Below, piece after piece: positions 53,947-64,000 of a stretch of 64,000 nt of DNA. A program made the translations under genes and the position numbers. Positions within the stretch are counted from its first letter, which is position 1. Each line of letters starts with the position of its first letter. The notes under the pieces were generated by a model. That model was not told the DNA's origin and searched no databases. It saw only the letters and a program-made list of their open reading frames with translations. Source of the stretch: Siphonodentalium dalli (Eukaryota; Mollusca; Scaphopoda; Gadilida; Siphonodentaliidae); NCBI GenBank assembly GCA_032622095.1, contig CP136064.1, positions 259,265,863 through 259,329,862 on the forward strand, read 5' to 3'.

Positions 53947-55299
53947 GTGCTAACAAGGTGTAAAAGTGAGGTAGGAAGTGTAAAATTATTCATCGAAGCA
54001 AGTGACCCAAGTGTAATTGGCAACTACAGACCAGTATCTGTACTACCGATCTTTTCTAAAATACTTGAAAAACTTATGTATAACAGACTAATTAAGTACT
54101 TGGAGAAACATAAGATTTTATATAGTAGCCAATATGGTTTTAGGAAGAATCATTCCACAATTCTAGCACTGACTGACCTCATAGAAAAAATAACTGGTGC
54201 CCTAGACAATCGTGAGCACACAATTGGGGTGTTCCTCGATTTGTCTAAGGCATTTGATACAATTAATCACAGTATAATGCTAAAAAAACTAGAGAATTAT
54301 GGATGTCGTGGGGTTGCACTGAAATGGTTTCATGATTATCTTACGCATAGAAAACAATGTGTCCAATATGATGGTCACATATCAGAACTCAATGAAATTA
54401 CATGTGGTGTTCCACAAGGTTCTATCTTAGGGCCTCTTCTATTTCTAATCTACATAAATGACCTTCCTAGTGTATGTAAAGATGTCAAACTGATTCTTTT
54501 TGCTGATGACACAAATGCATTTTGTTCTGATAAAGATATCCACAACCTATTTAACAGAGTTAACATTGAAATGGACTATATGAGTCAGTGGTTTGCTGCT
54601 AACAAATTGTCATTGAACATTGATAAAACAAATTATATGCTCTTCACTAATTGTTCACAACCTGAAGTATTACCAATACTTAATATAAATGACAAGACCA
54701 TCAACAGAGTGACGAATACTAAATTTTTAGGTGTCACTATTGAAGACAATCTATCTTGGGACAAACACATAAGTTTAATATGCTCTAAACTTTCCAGTAA
54801 TGTTGGAATTCTGAGAAAAATCAGTGACTTTGTTCCTACTGCTACATTGAAAACCGTGTATTTATCGTTAATTATACCCTACCTGACCTACTGTAATGCA
54901 ATCTGGAGCTCGTCAACCAAAAAAAATCTTACTAAAATCAGAAAATTACAGGAGAATGCCCTAAAAATTATCTCAAATGGTACTAGTAATATTTCCACAT
55001 ATTCCAGACAAGCCAAACTACTAATGCTTGATGACATTGGGAACATGCAGCTAATTAGAATACTGCATGACTACCATACACATGCACTACCCGATTCCTT
55101 ATCAAAATTATTCACAAACCTAGCAGATATACATAGCCATAATACTCGCTCAAAATCAAAAGGTAATCTATATCATGAATTTAAAAGGACCAAACCCTCA
55201 AAAAATGCAATCTCAAACAAAGCCCGAGCATTATGGAATAGCCTCCCTGAAGATTGCAAATTACGCATTGAAACATGTATTTGTGACGGTGTAATTTAG
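53947..55299 (+). CDS. Non-LTR retrotransposon reverse transcriptase, 5'-truncated
   Basis: About 450 codons open without an authentic upstream ATG. Reverse transcriptase landmarks in order: 'NYRPVSVLPIFSKILEKL' (about residues 26-43), 'QYGFRKNHS' (62-70), 'FLDLSKAFDT' (96-105, catalytic Asp), 'GVPQGSILGPLLF' (154-166), 'FADD' (185-188, catalytic pair), and the thumb/connection ending near 'NTRSKSKGNLYHEF' and 'ARALWNSLPE'. This is the jockey/CR1/L2 type of ORF2. The apurinic endonuclease domain is missing and the C-terminus ends early, so this copy is presumably inactive. Confidence 0.88.
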   Translation: MLTRCKSEVGSVKLFIEASDPSVIGNYRPVSVLPIFSKILEKLMYNRLIKYLEKHKILYSSQYGFRKNHSTILALTDLIEKITGALDNREHTIGVFLDLSKAFDTINHSIMLKKLENYGCRGVALKWFHDYLTHRKQCVQYDGHISELNEITCGVPQGSILGPLLFLIYINDLPSVCKDVKLILFADDTNAFCSDKDIHNLFNRVNIEMDYMSQWFAANKLSLNIDKTNYMLFTNCSQPEVLPILNINDKTINRVTNTKFLGVTIEDNLSWDKHISLICSKLSSNVGILRKISDFVPTATLKTVYLSLIIPYLTYCNAIWSSSTKKNLTKIRKLQENALKIISNGTSNISTYSRQAKLLMLDDIGNMQLIRILHDYHTHALPDSLSKLFTNLADIHSHNTRSKSKGNLYHEFKRTKPSKNAISNKARALWNSLPEDCKLRIETCICDGVI

Positions 55300-56819
55300 C
55301 CCTAGTTTATATACAATTAATACAAGTTAATACTGACAACTAGCAGCTAACATATTCACCCATATCACCGGTATTTACGACATCCCGTTTACCCTCTCAA
55401 CTTTGCTGTATTCGATCCGTTCCTGTAACTATTACTCTGTCACTTCAGCCCAATGCTAAACGCTCTAGTACTGCCACTTCAAATAGTACAGGTAAGCTCG
55501 CAGCTGATTGGATGACACATGGTCGCGCGTAAAGTTGTCAAAGGTTAAACAGTTTCGCGGGGTTTTAGATTAGTTGGTCAGAAAGTAAAGTTGTCTTTGG
55601 AAAGTTATTGTCTTAAAGTCTTAGTTTATTTTGTCGTCAAGATGTCGTCAAGTTGTTTAGACTATCGTTGTATACAGATCCTGACATAGTGGCCTATGTC
55701 TCATTGAACTGGTATGTTCACAGTTTCTATATTTTATCGTTATAACCAATGTTTTTATTAATACTTTTGTCTTCAAGTAAATCACCATAGAGTTTGTCCA
55801 TTTTGACATAAAGTATATTTCCTATTTTAATTATATTTTAATGTGATTACTTTTGTGAGGTTATCTACCGATAACCTGAGATGCCAGTTTGTAGATATCT
55901 CAATTAGATAGATTGGATATCTGGCATCTCTTGTATTTTCAGGAACTCCTCAAGTTCCTTTAACATATATTTGTGTATGCACATATGCGTGCTTATCATG
56001 CAAATGGTAATATATTTGCATTTGGTTGCAGGGCCTATTCTATGCCTATACTGATGTATGATAACACTCTCTGTGTTATGTGAACAGACTATGCCAGTCT
56101 GTGGATGATGTTTGATTGTATGTGTTGATGGTGATGATGATGATAATCAAGATGTGTTATTAAGATGAATAAATCCTATTGAAGACTACAAAAGGTAATA
56201 TGAACTTTCCATAGACCCTGCCCACCAAGACTGAGAATTCATTGACGGAGCCCATACTGCCAAGGCTAACTTTATAAATTTAATGTCAAAGGCTCAAGGA
56301 CATTTAATAATATAAATGGACCCATAGTAACCCTATGACATATTGACTACCCCAAATATCTAAAAGATCACTTTATCAATAGCTATAATGTATCATAAAT
56401 GACCCATATGTGTTAATCACCTTCTATATTATTCAAATTCATCAAAGGACAAAAAACAAACAAAGCACCATATTCTTAGCCCAAATCAACTGAGATCCAC
56501 TGGTAACTCAGTCACATCCTTACACATTCATTAAATTGAAATAATAATGTTTCAGGAAATCAAGTTACATATAGTTCTATTGCTTATGAGCGTATCTTCA
56601 ACATAGTATGCACACCATTTACCACCCCACCCCTCCTACATCTCTTTCTCTCTCTCAACTGTTCTTCTCCTCTTGCACTTGCACCCACCTTATGTCTATA
56701 TTATAATTATTGTATTATTATAGGGCTCTGACACATAAGCCATGGCTTCCACAGAGCCCCATTACCATATTGTAATTTATGTATACTGAGCATCAAATAA
56801 AATCACTTGAGTTTGAGTT
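55300..56819 (+). mobile_element. Probable LINE 3' region and unassigned insert
   Basis: 56760-56816 ends 'catcaaataaaatcacttga' and then '(tttgag)2', resembling the short-repeat tails of CR1/L2-type LINEs, so the 3' end of the element at 53947 may lie here. 55400-56500 shows no gene or known repeat and may be LINE 3'UTR or other inserted DNA. Confidence 0.4.
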
Positions 56820-57293
56820 TTGTTTACTGACAAAATTGGTCCGCTACTGACCAATTTACGCCTGCCAAACGATCTAATTTTCCGAAATAAAGGAGGACTT
56901 GGTACAAATAATTCTACTTCCAGAGGAAGCAGTATATACATGTCTATAAATATCAATGAAAAAATCCAGGAAATTCCTTTTAGTTGCAGAGAAAATACGG
57001 GAAAAATTAAAAAGTGATCTGCTATACCCTGACTGACAGCATTTTGGGGACAAAGGTCACAAAACGCATGTCACAAATTCGTTTTAATACAATGAAGGGA
57101 TACATACACGTTTGTATGTCGGGTTTATCAATGGGACATTTAATATCTACCCTTGATTTCTTTTACAAACAATCTGCCGCTTGTATAAATGTCAACGACG
57201 AACGATTTTGGATTTACAAAAATACTTCCGGGTTTGGAAGGGAGATAACTCACTATTAAATAAACGGGTATATAAAAACACGCACCGGAAAAT
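56820..57293. other. Right part of the inverted-repeat region and flank
   Basis: Contains the right terminal repeat at 57015-57039. Short frames are unrecognised. Confidence 0.35.
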
Positions 57294-57545
57294 TTCTCCG
57301 GATTGTTTTCATTCGACAATTGGAAAGGATGGGAGGCTGTCACCGGGGAAGGGGTTGTACAAATATAATTTTGACAATCAATAAGCGATTTATTCATTCA
57401 ATATTCGAGCCACTTTTTGGCGTTCCTATCGTCAATCTTTCAATAAAAATATGTACGTTTGGACCCAAATATGTTGGTCGGCGGAAAATATAAAATAAAA
57501 ATTTTGTTTTAAGTGTTCGCCTTTTCTGACGAAGGCGTGGATGGT
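57294..57545. repeat. Direct repeat of about 250 bp, first copy
   Basis: From 'ttctccggattgttttcatt' to 'cgaaggcgtggatgg', repeated at 58021-58272 with very few differences. The minus strand overlaps the MULE-like fragment. Confidence 0.85.
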
Positions 57546-57650
57546 CATCAGTTGATGGAATGGCTGACGCACTATGCTGAATGTTCCATCGATGTACCAA
57601 TTCTTTGACCTGGATAGAATTTCAAGCTGGGCCAAGGCTGACTGCGCACT
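57397..57650 (-). pseudogene. MULE transposase fragment
   Basis: The minus-strand frame reads 'ILSRSKNWYIDGTFSIV', then 'PFHQLMTIHAFVRKGEH' and 'KQNFYF'. The W-Y-x-D-G-T-F and 'IHAF' pattern is typical of the MULE transposase domain, with the DG aspartate in the catalytic position. A frame change after 'KQNF' and absence of the remaining catalytic residues mark a fragment. The second direct-repeat copy at 58021 preserves only its downstream part. Confidence 0.6.
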
Positions 57651-57867
57651 ATTGGAAAAAGATGAAATCTACACAGCAGCAGACTCTGGTGACCCATCTA
57701 ACCTAGAATACCGGTTAGTGGATGGGGACATCCAGTTCCGGAGGGAGAAGCCAGTCAAGAAGATCGACACCAGCAGCTCGAGCTACGCCTCTCCCTCGGA
57801 TGCCTCTTCGACTGCACCACCGCCAGTGAAGAAGCCCAAAAAGAAAAAGACCAAAAGAAAAAGATAG
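57574..57867 (+). CDS. Unrecognised 97-codon frame with basic tail
   Basis: Plus-strand frame, more GC-rich than its surroundings, with acidic and serine-rich stretches followed by 'PPPVKKPKKKKTKRKR', like a nuclear-localisation tail. The first 25 codons overlap the MULE fragment on the opposite strand, so the ATG is doubtful. It may be a 3' exon of a captured gene or of the transposon's second gene. Confidence 0.3.
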   Translation: MLNVPSMYQFFDLDRISSWAKADCALLEKDEIYTAADSGDPSNLEYRLVDGDIQFRREKPVKKIDTSSSSYASPSDASSTAPPPVKKPKKKKTKRKR

Positions 57868-58020
57868 ACCAAAAATTGCTTCTTTTTTTAAATTTATTTT
57901 CTTATGTGTTCTAAAATAAAGGCAAAATACATGAGGGGGTTAAGGGGAGGACCAATCGGTCCTTCCGACAATCCCGGGGTTAGCCCCCCCAAACCACCCA
58001 TGCAAAAAAAAATAAAAAAA

Positions 58021-58272
58021 TTCTCCGGATTGTTTTCATTCGACAATTGGAAAGGATGGGAGGCTGTCACCGGGGAAGGGGTTGTACAAATATAATTTTG
58101 ACAATCAATAAGCGATTTATTCATTCAATATTCGAGCAACTTTTTGGCGTTCCTATCGTCAATCTTTCAATAAAAATATGTACGTTTGGACCCAAATATG
58201 TTGGTCGGCGGAAAATATAAAATACAAATTTTGTTTTAAGTGTTCGCCTTTTCTGACGAAGGCGTGGATGGG
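58021..58272. repeat. Direct repeat of about 250 bp, second copy
   Basis: Second copy of 57294-57545. It runs directly into a family C element at 'gtggatggggacctcaatct'. Confidence 0.85.
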
Positions 58273-58608
58273 GACCTCAATCTGCTTAGGCCTCATCTTC
58301 TGGGAAGTATCTATAGCATCAAATTAACATTGTTTTTAGTTACATTTCCCTTCTAGGAAGTTTCTATACTCCCCTAATTTTCAGAAGATAAAATTCATAA
58401 TTGAGGTGCCCAATGGTGAACATCACCAACTTCAACTGGGGAACTTCAATCTGATCCTAGGTCTGCCATAGCAGTTGAGGGCCTTAACAGAATGAGGTCC
58501 CCAGAGAGTGAATTTAGTAATGCTAGCCCGCTATGCGGGATAGCGTCACTAAATTCACCCTCTGGGGACCTCATTCTGCAAATGACAGACACGCTATTTG
58601 CAGACTTG
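58262..58608. mobile_element. MITE family C, left end truncated
   Basis: Starts inside the first block ('ggggacctcaatctgcttag'), full linker, intact second palindrome, right end 'gctatttgcagacttg'. Confidence 0.7.
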
Positions 58609-58729
58609 ACTATTTGGGTGGAGTCACTGGAGTATAATCTCGACAGGCATAGCCAGTGTAGAGATTTCTGACATGATCTACTTGTAGGGAACTCATGGTG
58701 GCTCAGTCAGTAAGGTGACATGATCTACT

Positions 58730-61239
58730 TTACAGGTTGAGATTGTTGAGATCTGTATCGTGCAGACTTATAAAAGAAACAAGCTTCGGTGGAACATCAT
58801 CTCGATCTCTGTATGCAATCTTCGCTCTAACTACAGCACGTGCCGCCAGACACTGTAAAGATATCTCCAACAAACTGTTAAATGGTGGTTGATCAAAGTC
58901 ATCAGCTATGCTAGGCAGGTCAACAACATTCGGAATATCAACATGCGCTCCATATGACACCATCAGTTTCGTAATGGGAAACAAATATTTCTTATCCTCT
59001 AATGGTAAGGGAACTATGAGTTTATATGTTTCAAACAAAGCAGGACGCCCACGTTTGTCTCGCTGATTGATTTTGCAGCCATGCAATAGGAGTAAATTAA
59101 TAAAGTCATACCAAGGCTGCATGGCTTCATCTATGGTAATATACTCATCATCATCATCGTGCTCAAAATAGTGGTCCTCATAATCAGCATACAAATTTGC
59201 AATAGCTACATGTAGAATGGTCCTTCCTTGGGCATCAGTTGGATTCAATGTACCCACCACAAACTCAATTACAGATATAACTTTTTCTTTGTGCGGTTGA
59301 CCTCGGCTCATCCAAAATCTAACTACATCCAGAAATAGTTCCATTATCTGTCCTCTATATCTCTCAATCATTAGATTTGTCCCATATAAGGTTGATTTGA
59401 ACTCAACAAGCGTTGACAGAGCAATACTTAAATTATGAATCGATTCTATAACATAATTGTTGTTGCACTTTACTGAGATGACAAACAGGTAGCGCAATAA
59501 CTCATAAATATATAAGTTCGTCGGAATTAAATCTCTGTTGTCTTCAAGTATAGAAGTTCCATATTTCAAAATGTTAATACACCATCCTCTTAGATCAGAG
59601 TAGATGATACCTCGATCCAGAATAGTTTTTAACTTGTCGATAAATGGCTGAGAATTATTACCCAGAATTCTTTCAAAAATGAGCAGAGCTTGATCAGGGA
59701 GATCCTGTTCATTATCCAATATGGACTTCAGTTGGGCGACTGTTTCAGGTTCAGTGACATCATGATAGACTTCTCTCGAATGCTCTGGCAAAACCTTTAA
59801 CAAAGGTTCGTAAACATTTTCATGCCGTAGCTCCATAGCTTTCATCCAATAGTAAGATACCTCTGAAACTTTCAATGAGAAGTGCATAGCAACCCCAATA
59901 TCCCATCGAGCATTTCTAATAGACACTAAGCTTGCTCCGAGAAGCTCGTAAGCATGTATAATACATATCAATGATTGTTTTGTGTTTGCTATCAAGTATT
60001 CAGTGATACCTTTTTGAGAATAGACTGCTGCATATTGTAAGACATTATTTTTGGATCCCGGCCACGAATATTCTGCACCATGTTCAAGCAGCAGTTTAAC
60101 AGTATCTAAGGCCCGTTTTATACGTCGAGCCAGACACGGGTTGCGCCAGCCTAATTAGTGTGAAAATGACAAAGTCCAAGATAGCGCGACTGGAGCACGA
60201 CGTATAAAACCAACTGGCGCGTCAGAATTTCTCTGGCACGACCCGACGTGCTACACGTCTGGTACCGACGTGCTACACGTCTGGGGATCGACGCTGTTTT
60301 AGACGACGTGCTAAACACGGGTCGCGCTAAGATGATTCAGGGAAAGCCATCCCCCATTTAGGACCCCTTTGGTGGAGAGCATGCGCAGTTTGAAGTTTTT
60401 GGCGTCATTACGTTATCTCTTGAGTTATCCTAGCGCGACCTGTGTCTGGCACGTCGTATAAAACAGCGTCGAGCCACAGACGTGCTAACTATTGGCCGTT
60501 GTAAATATGCATTGACGGCAATTGTACGGTACTACGGGGACATGCATGTATCGACTGACAAAGGACGTTTCGCGAAAGTTGGGAATAAATATATTGCAGA
60601 GATATATATATTCGAAGGCTCAAGGGAAATGAATGACAAGATCCCGATTTTGAAACCAACGAAAGCGTAAATTATGAGATTCATGCACTGTATAGAGGGC
60701 CAGTTTATAGTGCATTGTCAGAGGACACTATCGCGGAAATGATTATAGCAGACGGCATTTTGTATCAGAAATGCTAAAATTGTTCGAAATATACGATTAC
60801 AGCACGTGCCAGCTGGCTCGACGTATAAATCAAACAAACGTAACACGAGCCAGAGACGCGCCAATGTCGAGCCAGGCGAAGATAGCGGTACCCGTGTTTG
60901 GCGCGACGTATAAAACGGGCCTTAGTTCCCTTCTTTTGAAGCGTAGTGCAAAGCAGTTAAATTATTTTCATTTTTATAGTTCACATCAGCTACGCTCTTC
61001 AAGAGAATACGACATATTTGTGGACTGTTTACAGCAAACATGAGGCAAGTTGAGGTTTGATTAATTAATTATCTCATGGGAAATTCATAAGTTAATAAGT
61101 CATGTTTGCAATAAGAAAGATGAGACGCAGATATATTGACATCCGCTCCGTACGAAACGAGAAGCTGAACCAGGTCCAAATCCTCCTCTATCACAGCACT
61201 GATGAGATCACTACACACTACCTTATCCTTTGTAGACAT
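58730..61239 (-). pseudogene. FEM1-like copy 5, broken by a stop codon and a transposon
   Basis: Paralogue of copy 4. Its N-terminal piece starts at the ATG at 61239 and ends at an in-frame TAA (61069-61071) where copy 4 reads through with a GAA codon; the reading frame resumes after it without a length change. An 812-bp element (60110-60921) then splits the codons for 'GNLDTVKLL'. The downstream part, to 58730, stays open and keeps 'QALLIFERILG', the ankyrin-like units and the 'SLQCLAARAVVRAKIAYRDR' tail. A glycine of the 'SGADVN' turn is valine here. Long intact frames imply recent decay or selection on a shorter product. Confidence 0.85.
60110..60921. mobile_element. 812-bp inverted-repeat transposon inside FEM1-like copy 5
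   Basis: Ends GGCCCGTTTTATACGTCG and its exact complement CGACGTATAAAACGGGCC. Flanked by TAA on the left and TTA on the right; the undisrupted paralogue reads 'tatctaagttccc', so the target was TA- or TWA-like. TWA targets and GGCCC ends fit PIF/Harbinger-type MITEs, but that assignment is tentative. The interior has repeated 'gacgtgctacacgtctgg' and no transposase. Confidence 0.85.
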
Positions 61240-61584
61240 TCCGCGCTCTTTGCATGAAAATGATATGAAAACGATCTTTCCAAAGCTGTCAATCAATTAA
61301 TTATTGCCAGATATATTCTACCAATCAGTGGCCTAGCTAGTCGTTTGCCGTTTTGAAACAAATTACAATTATCAGAATTCACTGAGCTTTTGTCATTTGT
61401 ACACTGGTGTTGGTTATTTATTTGTTGTTAAACATTCTCTTCATTTTGCATGACTCATTATTTTTTTCACATTTAAACACGAAAACAAGGTATGTTCTTT
61501 TTGTGTGTTCCAACTCAGGCTCACTGTTACAGCTTTAAAATCAATTATATGTATACTTTTATAGATGACTGCCTCCATAGCAAT

Positions 61585-61746
61585 GGATATGCTCCAGTCA
61601 CTACGACTCTCTCTGGATAAATGCAGTCACTACGACTCTCTGTGGATATGCTCCAGTCACTACGACTCTCTGTGGATAAATGCAGTCACTACGACTCTCT
61701 GTGGATATGCTCCAGTCACTACGACTCTCTCTGGATAAATGCAGTC
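61585..61746. repeat. Minisatellite, alternating units of about 30 bp
   Basis: 'cagtcactacgactctct' plus 'g(c/g)tggata' occurs five times, alternately followed by 'tgctc' or 'aatg'. The matching region of copy I (about 48985) has one unit. Confidence 0.9.
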
Positions 61747-61805
61747 TTGCTTCTGCTCACTCAGTTAATCGTCCATGAGAATTTCAACATTGACAGATTC
61801 TTTAA

Positions 61806-62019
61806 CCCTTTTAGTGCCAGGGGCCGATCTCATCAGCCCTAATTTATGGTCTGTAGAGTGCCCTAAAAAAAATAAAAAAAATGAATTTTTTATTTTTTTA
61901 TTTTGGGTTAGGCCAATGCATTCTCTTATATATGCGAGGCGACCTATGGCATATATAAGAGAATGCATTGGCACAGGGTATATGGGTCGATACAAAAATC
62001 GGACCTGGCACTCAAAGGG
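61806..62019. mobile_element. Family P1 MITE with matching empty site
   Basis: CCCTTTTAGTGCCAGGGGCC and CCTGGCACTCAAAGGG, TTAA at 61802-61805 and 62020-62023. The duplicated segment has a single TTAA at 49068-49071 in otherwise matching sequence, which shows insertion after the duplication and duplication of TTAA. Confidence 0.92.
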
Positions 62020-63172
62020 TTAAGGAAATTTTTCATCTCCGTCCCCAACGGTTTTGAAGTCAGAAAAAATAGGGTCATAGTTACTGGTAGGATTAAAATG
62101 TTATTTTATAAATTTACTTTGTTACTTTGACATATTCTTTATGGATATTCATGTCTTATATTCTATCTGCAAGAGTGAGTTACTTTAACCCTTTGAACCC
62201 TTTGAACCCTTTGAACCAATATTTCGGTGCAAAAGAACAGTGACTCTATCCATTAACACATATATTTCAGTGCAGAGACGACACGAGTCGACAGCAAATT
62301 TATATATAGTATAACCAGTGTCAGACCCACTGATTTATATGCCCAGCATGGACTGGTTGACCAAGGTATCGGATAGAAATATATTCACATGCACATATCA
62401 TATAATATACAAAGAACATACAATATTTTAACCAAATTGTGGTGCTATATTTACGGCATATAGTGTCATGTTCCACATGTTTGTAGAACAGACATAATTT
62501 AGACAAATAGTTTCAGTTTAAATTACCCTCGTTATATTAATCAGTGTTCTTTCACATATGGGGAAGGGTCTATTGCAAATCAAGTTGATTTATTCGTGCA
62601 TGCACAGAGCAATGAGAAATAAACAGTTTATAGCGTACTAATGCATGACAAACCCACTACCGGGTAATATATATTTAAATGGCCCCATATACACATCAGC
62701 AGTGGCTAGGGCATGTATATGAAATGGTTACCCGCAAATATTGGGTTGAGATATATGGCATGCACATAGCATAGGCTATATTTCACAAAAAACATGCGTT
62801 TTTAAGGTAAAAATACCACTAAATGGTGTCATTCGATCATTTGTGGTATTTGCTTAGCAATCGTTGCTATCCTTAATAAGACATTTGGTTCACTCTTCTG
62901 GTCGGGCATATCTCAAATTTCACATCATGGTTTTAACTGCATCAAAAACACAATCACTGGCCATGCATTACGATGCTATATAAGCTATAATTGCATTTTT
63001 CAGTCAATTGACTCAATTCCATGTAGTTGCCTAGCAACCGTTACCAAGGAGTTGCCACATGACAAAATCTCCCAATCTTATAATATCAGTGATCCATGGA
63101 GGACAAACCTGTAAAGTTTCAGACCTGTGTCACAATTTAAACATAACCAATATCATGCGACAAGACACTATC

Positions 63173-63539
63173 GGAAATTATTCTGAACATGTTTTATGCA
63201 CGAACCCATACTGCCAGGAGTGTTGCTGAACCCAGCCAGCATAGAGTCTCAATTATATATCAATGTGCCATGAAGAGCAAATTTCCGTGTGTGGGGGAGG
63301 GGGGTCAACTGCTTCCACATCTGGTTCTCATCAATTCATCGCTTGGATAAGATGACTCAAGTACCGGGGACGGACCGACGGCCTCTGTGGCGGCGGCATG
63401 CATATCGGGGTGGGGAGCTGCTCGGGGAATCATTCTGCTGGTGACCAAATCTATAACATTCCACTTTAATTATTTAGTTAAATGCTGCTGGGTCAGACAG
63501 GAAGACAGCCCTGTTATAGTACTATGTCTGCCCCAGGCA
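63173..63539. other. Unique sequence beyond the duplication
   Basis: A GC-richer patch (63360-63430) with 'gtggcggcggcatgc'. No supported gene. Confidence 0.35.
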
Positions 63540-63672
63540 AAGTGCCTTGCAGTTATTATCATGTATGTGTTTTATATTTTCATTTCATTGTATTCCAATT
63601 TATATTTTTGTATTTCAGGGGTTACGTTGTTCTGTTTATTGGGCATTTTGTAAAATAAAGTATCTATCTATC
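63540..63672 (+). mobile_element. Possible LINE or SINE 3' tail
   Basis: Ends 'ttttgtaaaataaag' followed by '(tatc)2-3', a form common at 3' ends of non-LTR elements. No upstream coding part is visible. Confidence 0.4.
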
Positions 63673-64000
63673 AAATTTAAGGGAAAATACCATTAGTACA
63701 GCGGCCAAACGCCAAAAGTGGTCGGGTACCCCTACCCACTGTAGAACAAGTTAAAACCAACTTTTTGTGAAGGAGAAATATATACTGTAGACGAAAATGA
63801 TAGTGAAAAATAACGGAATTGGTGGTGGCTATTCTCAAATCGACGATGAACGATACCCACCAGTGACTTTACCCAGAAATTAACGATTGTGGTAAAGTGA
63901 GCCCTGCGGCTAAGTCCTAAGTTATTAGCCCACATTGTAGGTGTTCAAATGAATACAGCATACCATGTCTGTACCTGATATGCAAGAAGTGTTGGTTAAT
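63673..64000. other. Intergenic, no feature recognised
   Basis: No supported frame or repeat; the window ends here. Confidence 0.35.

Larger units (their letters stand above)
53373..57039. mobile_element. Region bounded by 25-bp inverted repeats, enclosing a LINE
   Basis: Left 'cagtcagtcagggtatagc' plus 'ggatca' (53373-53397) is complemented by 'tgatctgctataccctgac' plus 'tgacag' (57015-57039), with one internal mismatch. Further 'atagcggatc' copies lie just inside the left end. No target duplication is evident and no transposase was found inside. The simplest reading is a DNA transposon later entered by a non-LTR element. Confidence 0.5.
58609..63172. repeat. Segmental duplication, copy II (carries FEM1-like pseudogene 5)
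   Basis: Collinear with 46774-50486. Extra material: the 812-bp transposon in the gene, a P1 MITE and an expanded minisatellite. Missing: the LTR at 49512. Confidence 0.85.

Noticed and set aside
53634-53963. 109-codon frame before the reverse transcriptase
   Set aside because: No endonuclease motifs of a LINE and no other domain; probably transposon or intron sequence.
60482-60670. 62-codon frame in the 812-bp transposon
   Set aside because: No transposase or other domain, and the element has the size of a non-autonomous insertion.
60110-60921. Transposon in copy 5 acting as a spliceable intron
   Set aside because: Its ends are GGCCCG...CGGGCC with no GT-AG pair at the borders, and the gene also has an independent stop codon.

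Overview
This window reads as nuclear DNA of an invertebrate animal. Coding density is low and the sequence is AT-rich, with microsatellites, homopolymer runs, a very high load of short inverted-repeat transposons (MITEs), a non-LTR reverse transcriptase and hAT, MULE and LTR remnants. The repeat style (runs of 'ccataactctg' and 'ggacggacgg' blocks, many TTAA- and TA-target MITEs) recalls marine molluscs, especially bivalves. That placement is an inference and no species is named.

The only convincing host genes are five related minus-strand genes at about 1.3-3.3, 18.0-20.0, 28.3-30.3, 46.9-48.5 and 58.7-61.2 kb. They encode FEM1-like proteins: N-terminal ankyrin repeats, a TPR-like middle with the family motif around 'ERILG', two more ankyrin-like units, and a C-terminal 'SLQCLAAR...PYRDRDDVP...FISLHD' segment corresponding to the FEM1 Elongin C/CUL2-binding VHL box. 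Known FEM1 proteins are substrate receptors of CUL2 E3 ubiquitin ligases that read C-terminal degrons. Copies 1-3 have one long coding exon and each has a plausible splice acceptor just upstream of the ATG, suggesting a shared 5'UTR intron. Copy 4 lacks the N-terminal part. Copy 5 is a pseudogene, broken by an in-frame stop and by an 812-bp transposon. Copies 4 and 5 lie in a segmental duplication (46.77-50.49 and 58.61-63.17 kb).

The space between genes is almost all mobile DNA. (A) A near-perfect palindromic MITE with CAGTAATG ends in TA targets (at least 10 full or truncated copies and three half copies). (B, P1, P2) Three TTAA-target, CCCTTT-ended MITE families, piggyBac-like, which share a palindromic core motif; two insertions are proven by matching empty sites inside the window. 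(C) A CAAGCC-ended MITE with 8-bp target duplications. (D-G, K, R) Further inverted-repeat and dispersed families. Other regions: three tandem 0.85-kb units at 11.4-14.0 kb; a 2.5-kb near-identical tandem duplication at 34.55-39.54 kb, each copy holding a 1082-bp hAT-like element; a probable solo LTR at 49.5 kb; and a 3.7-kb inverted-repeat-bounded region (53.4-57.0 kb) carrying a 5'-truncated LINE.

The most unusual features are a 57-bp minisatellite beside gene 2 (one extra copy beside gene 1) whose unit is exactly the last 18 codons plus stop of the adjacent gene, and the recurring palindromic core shared by distinct TTAA MITE families. No tRNA, rRNA, CRISPR array or prokaryotic-type operon was seen.
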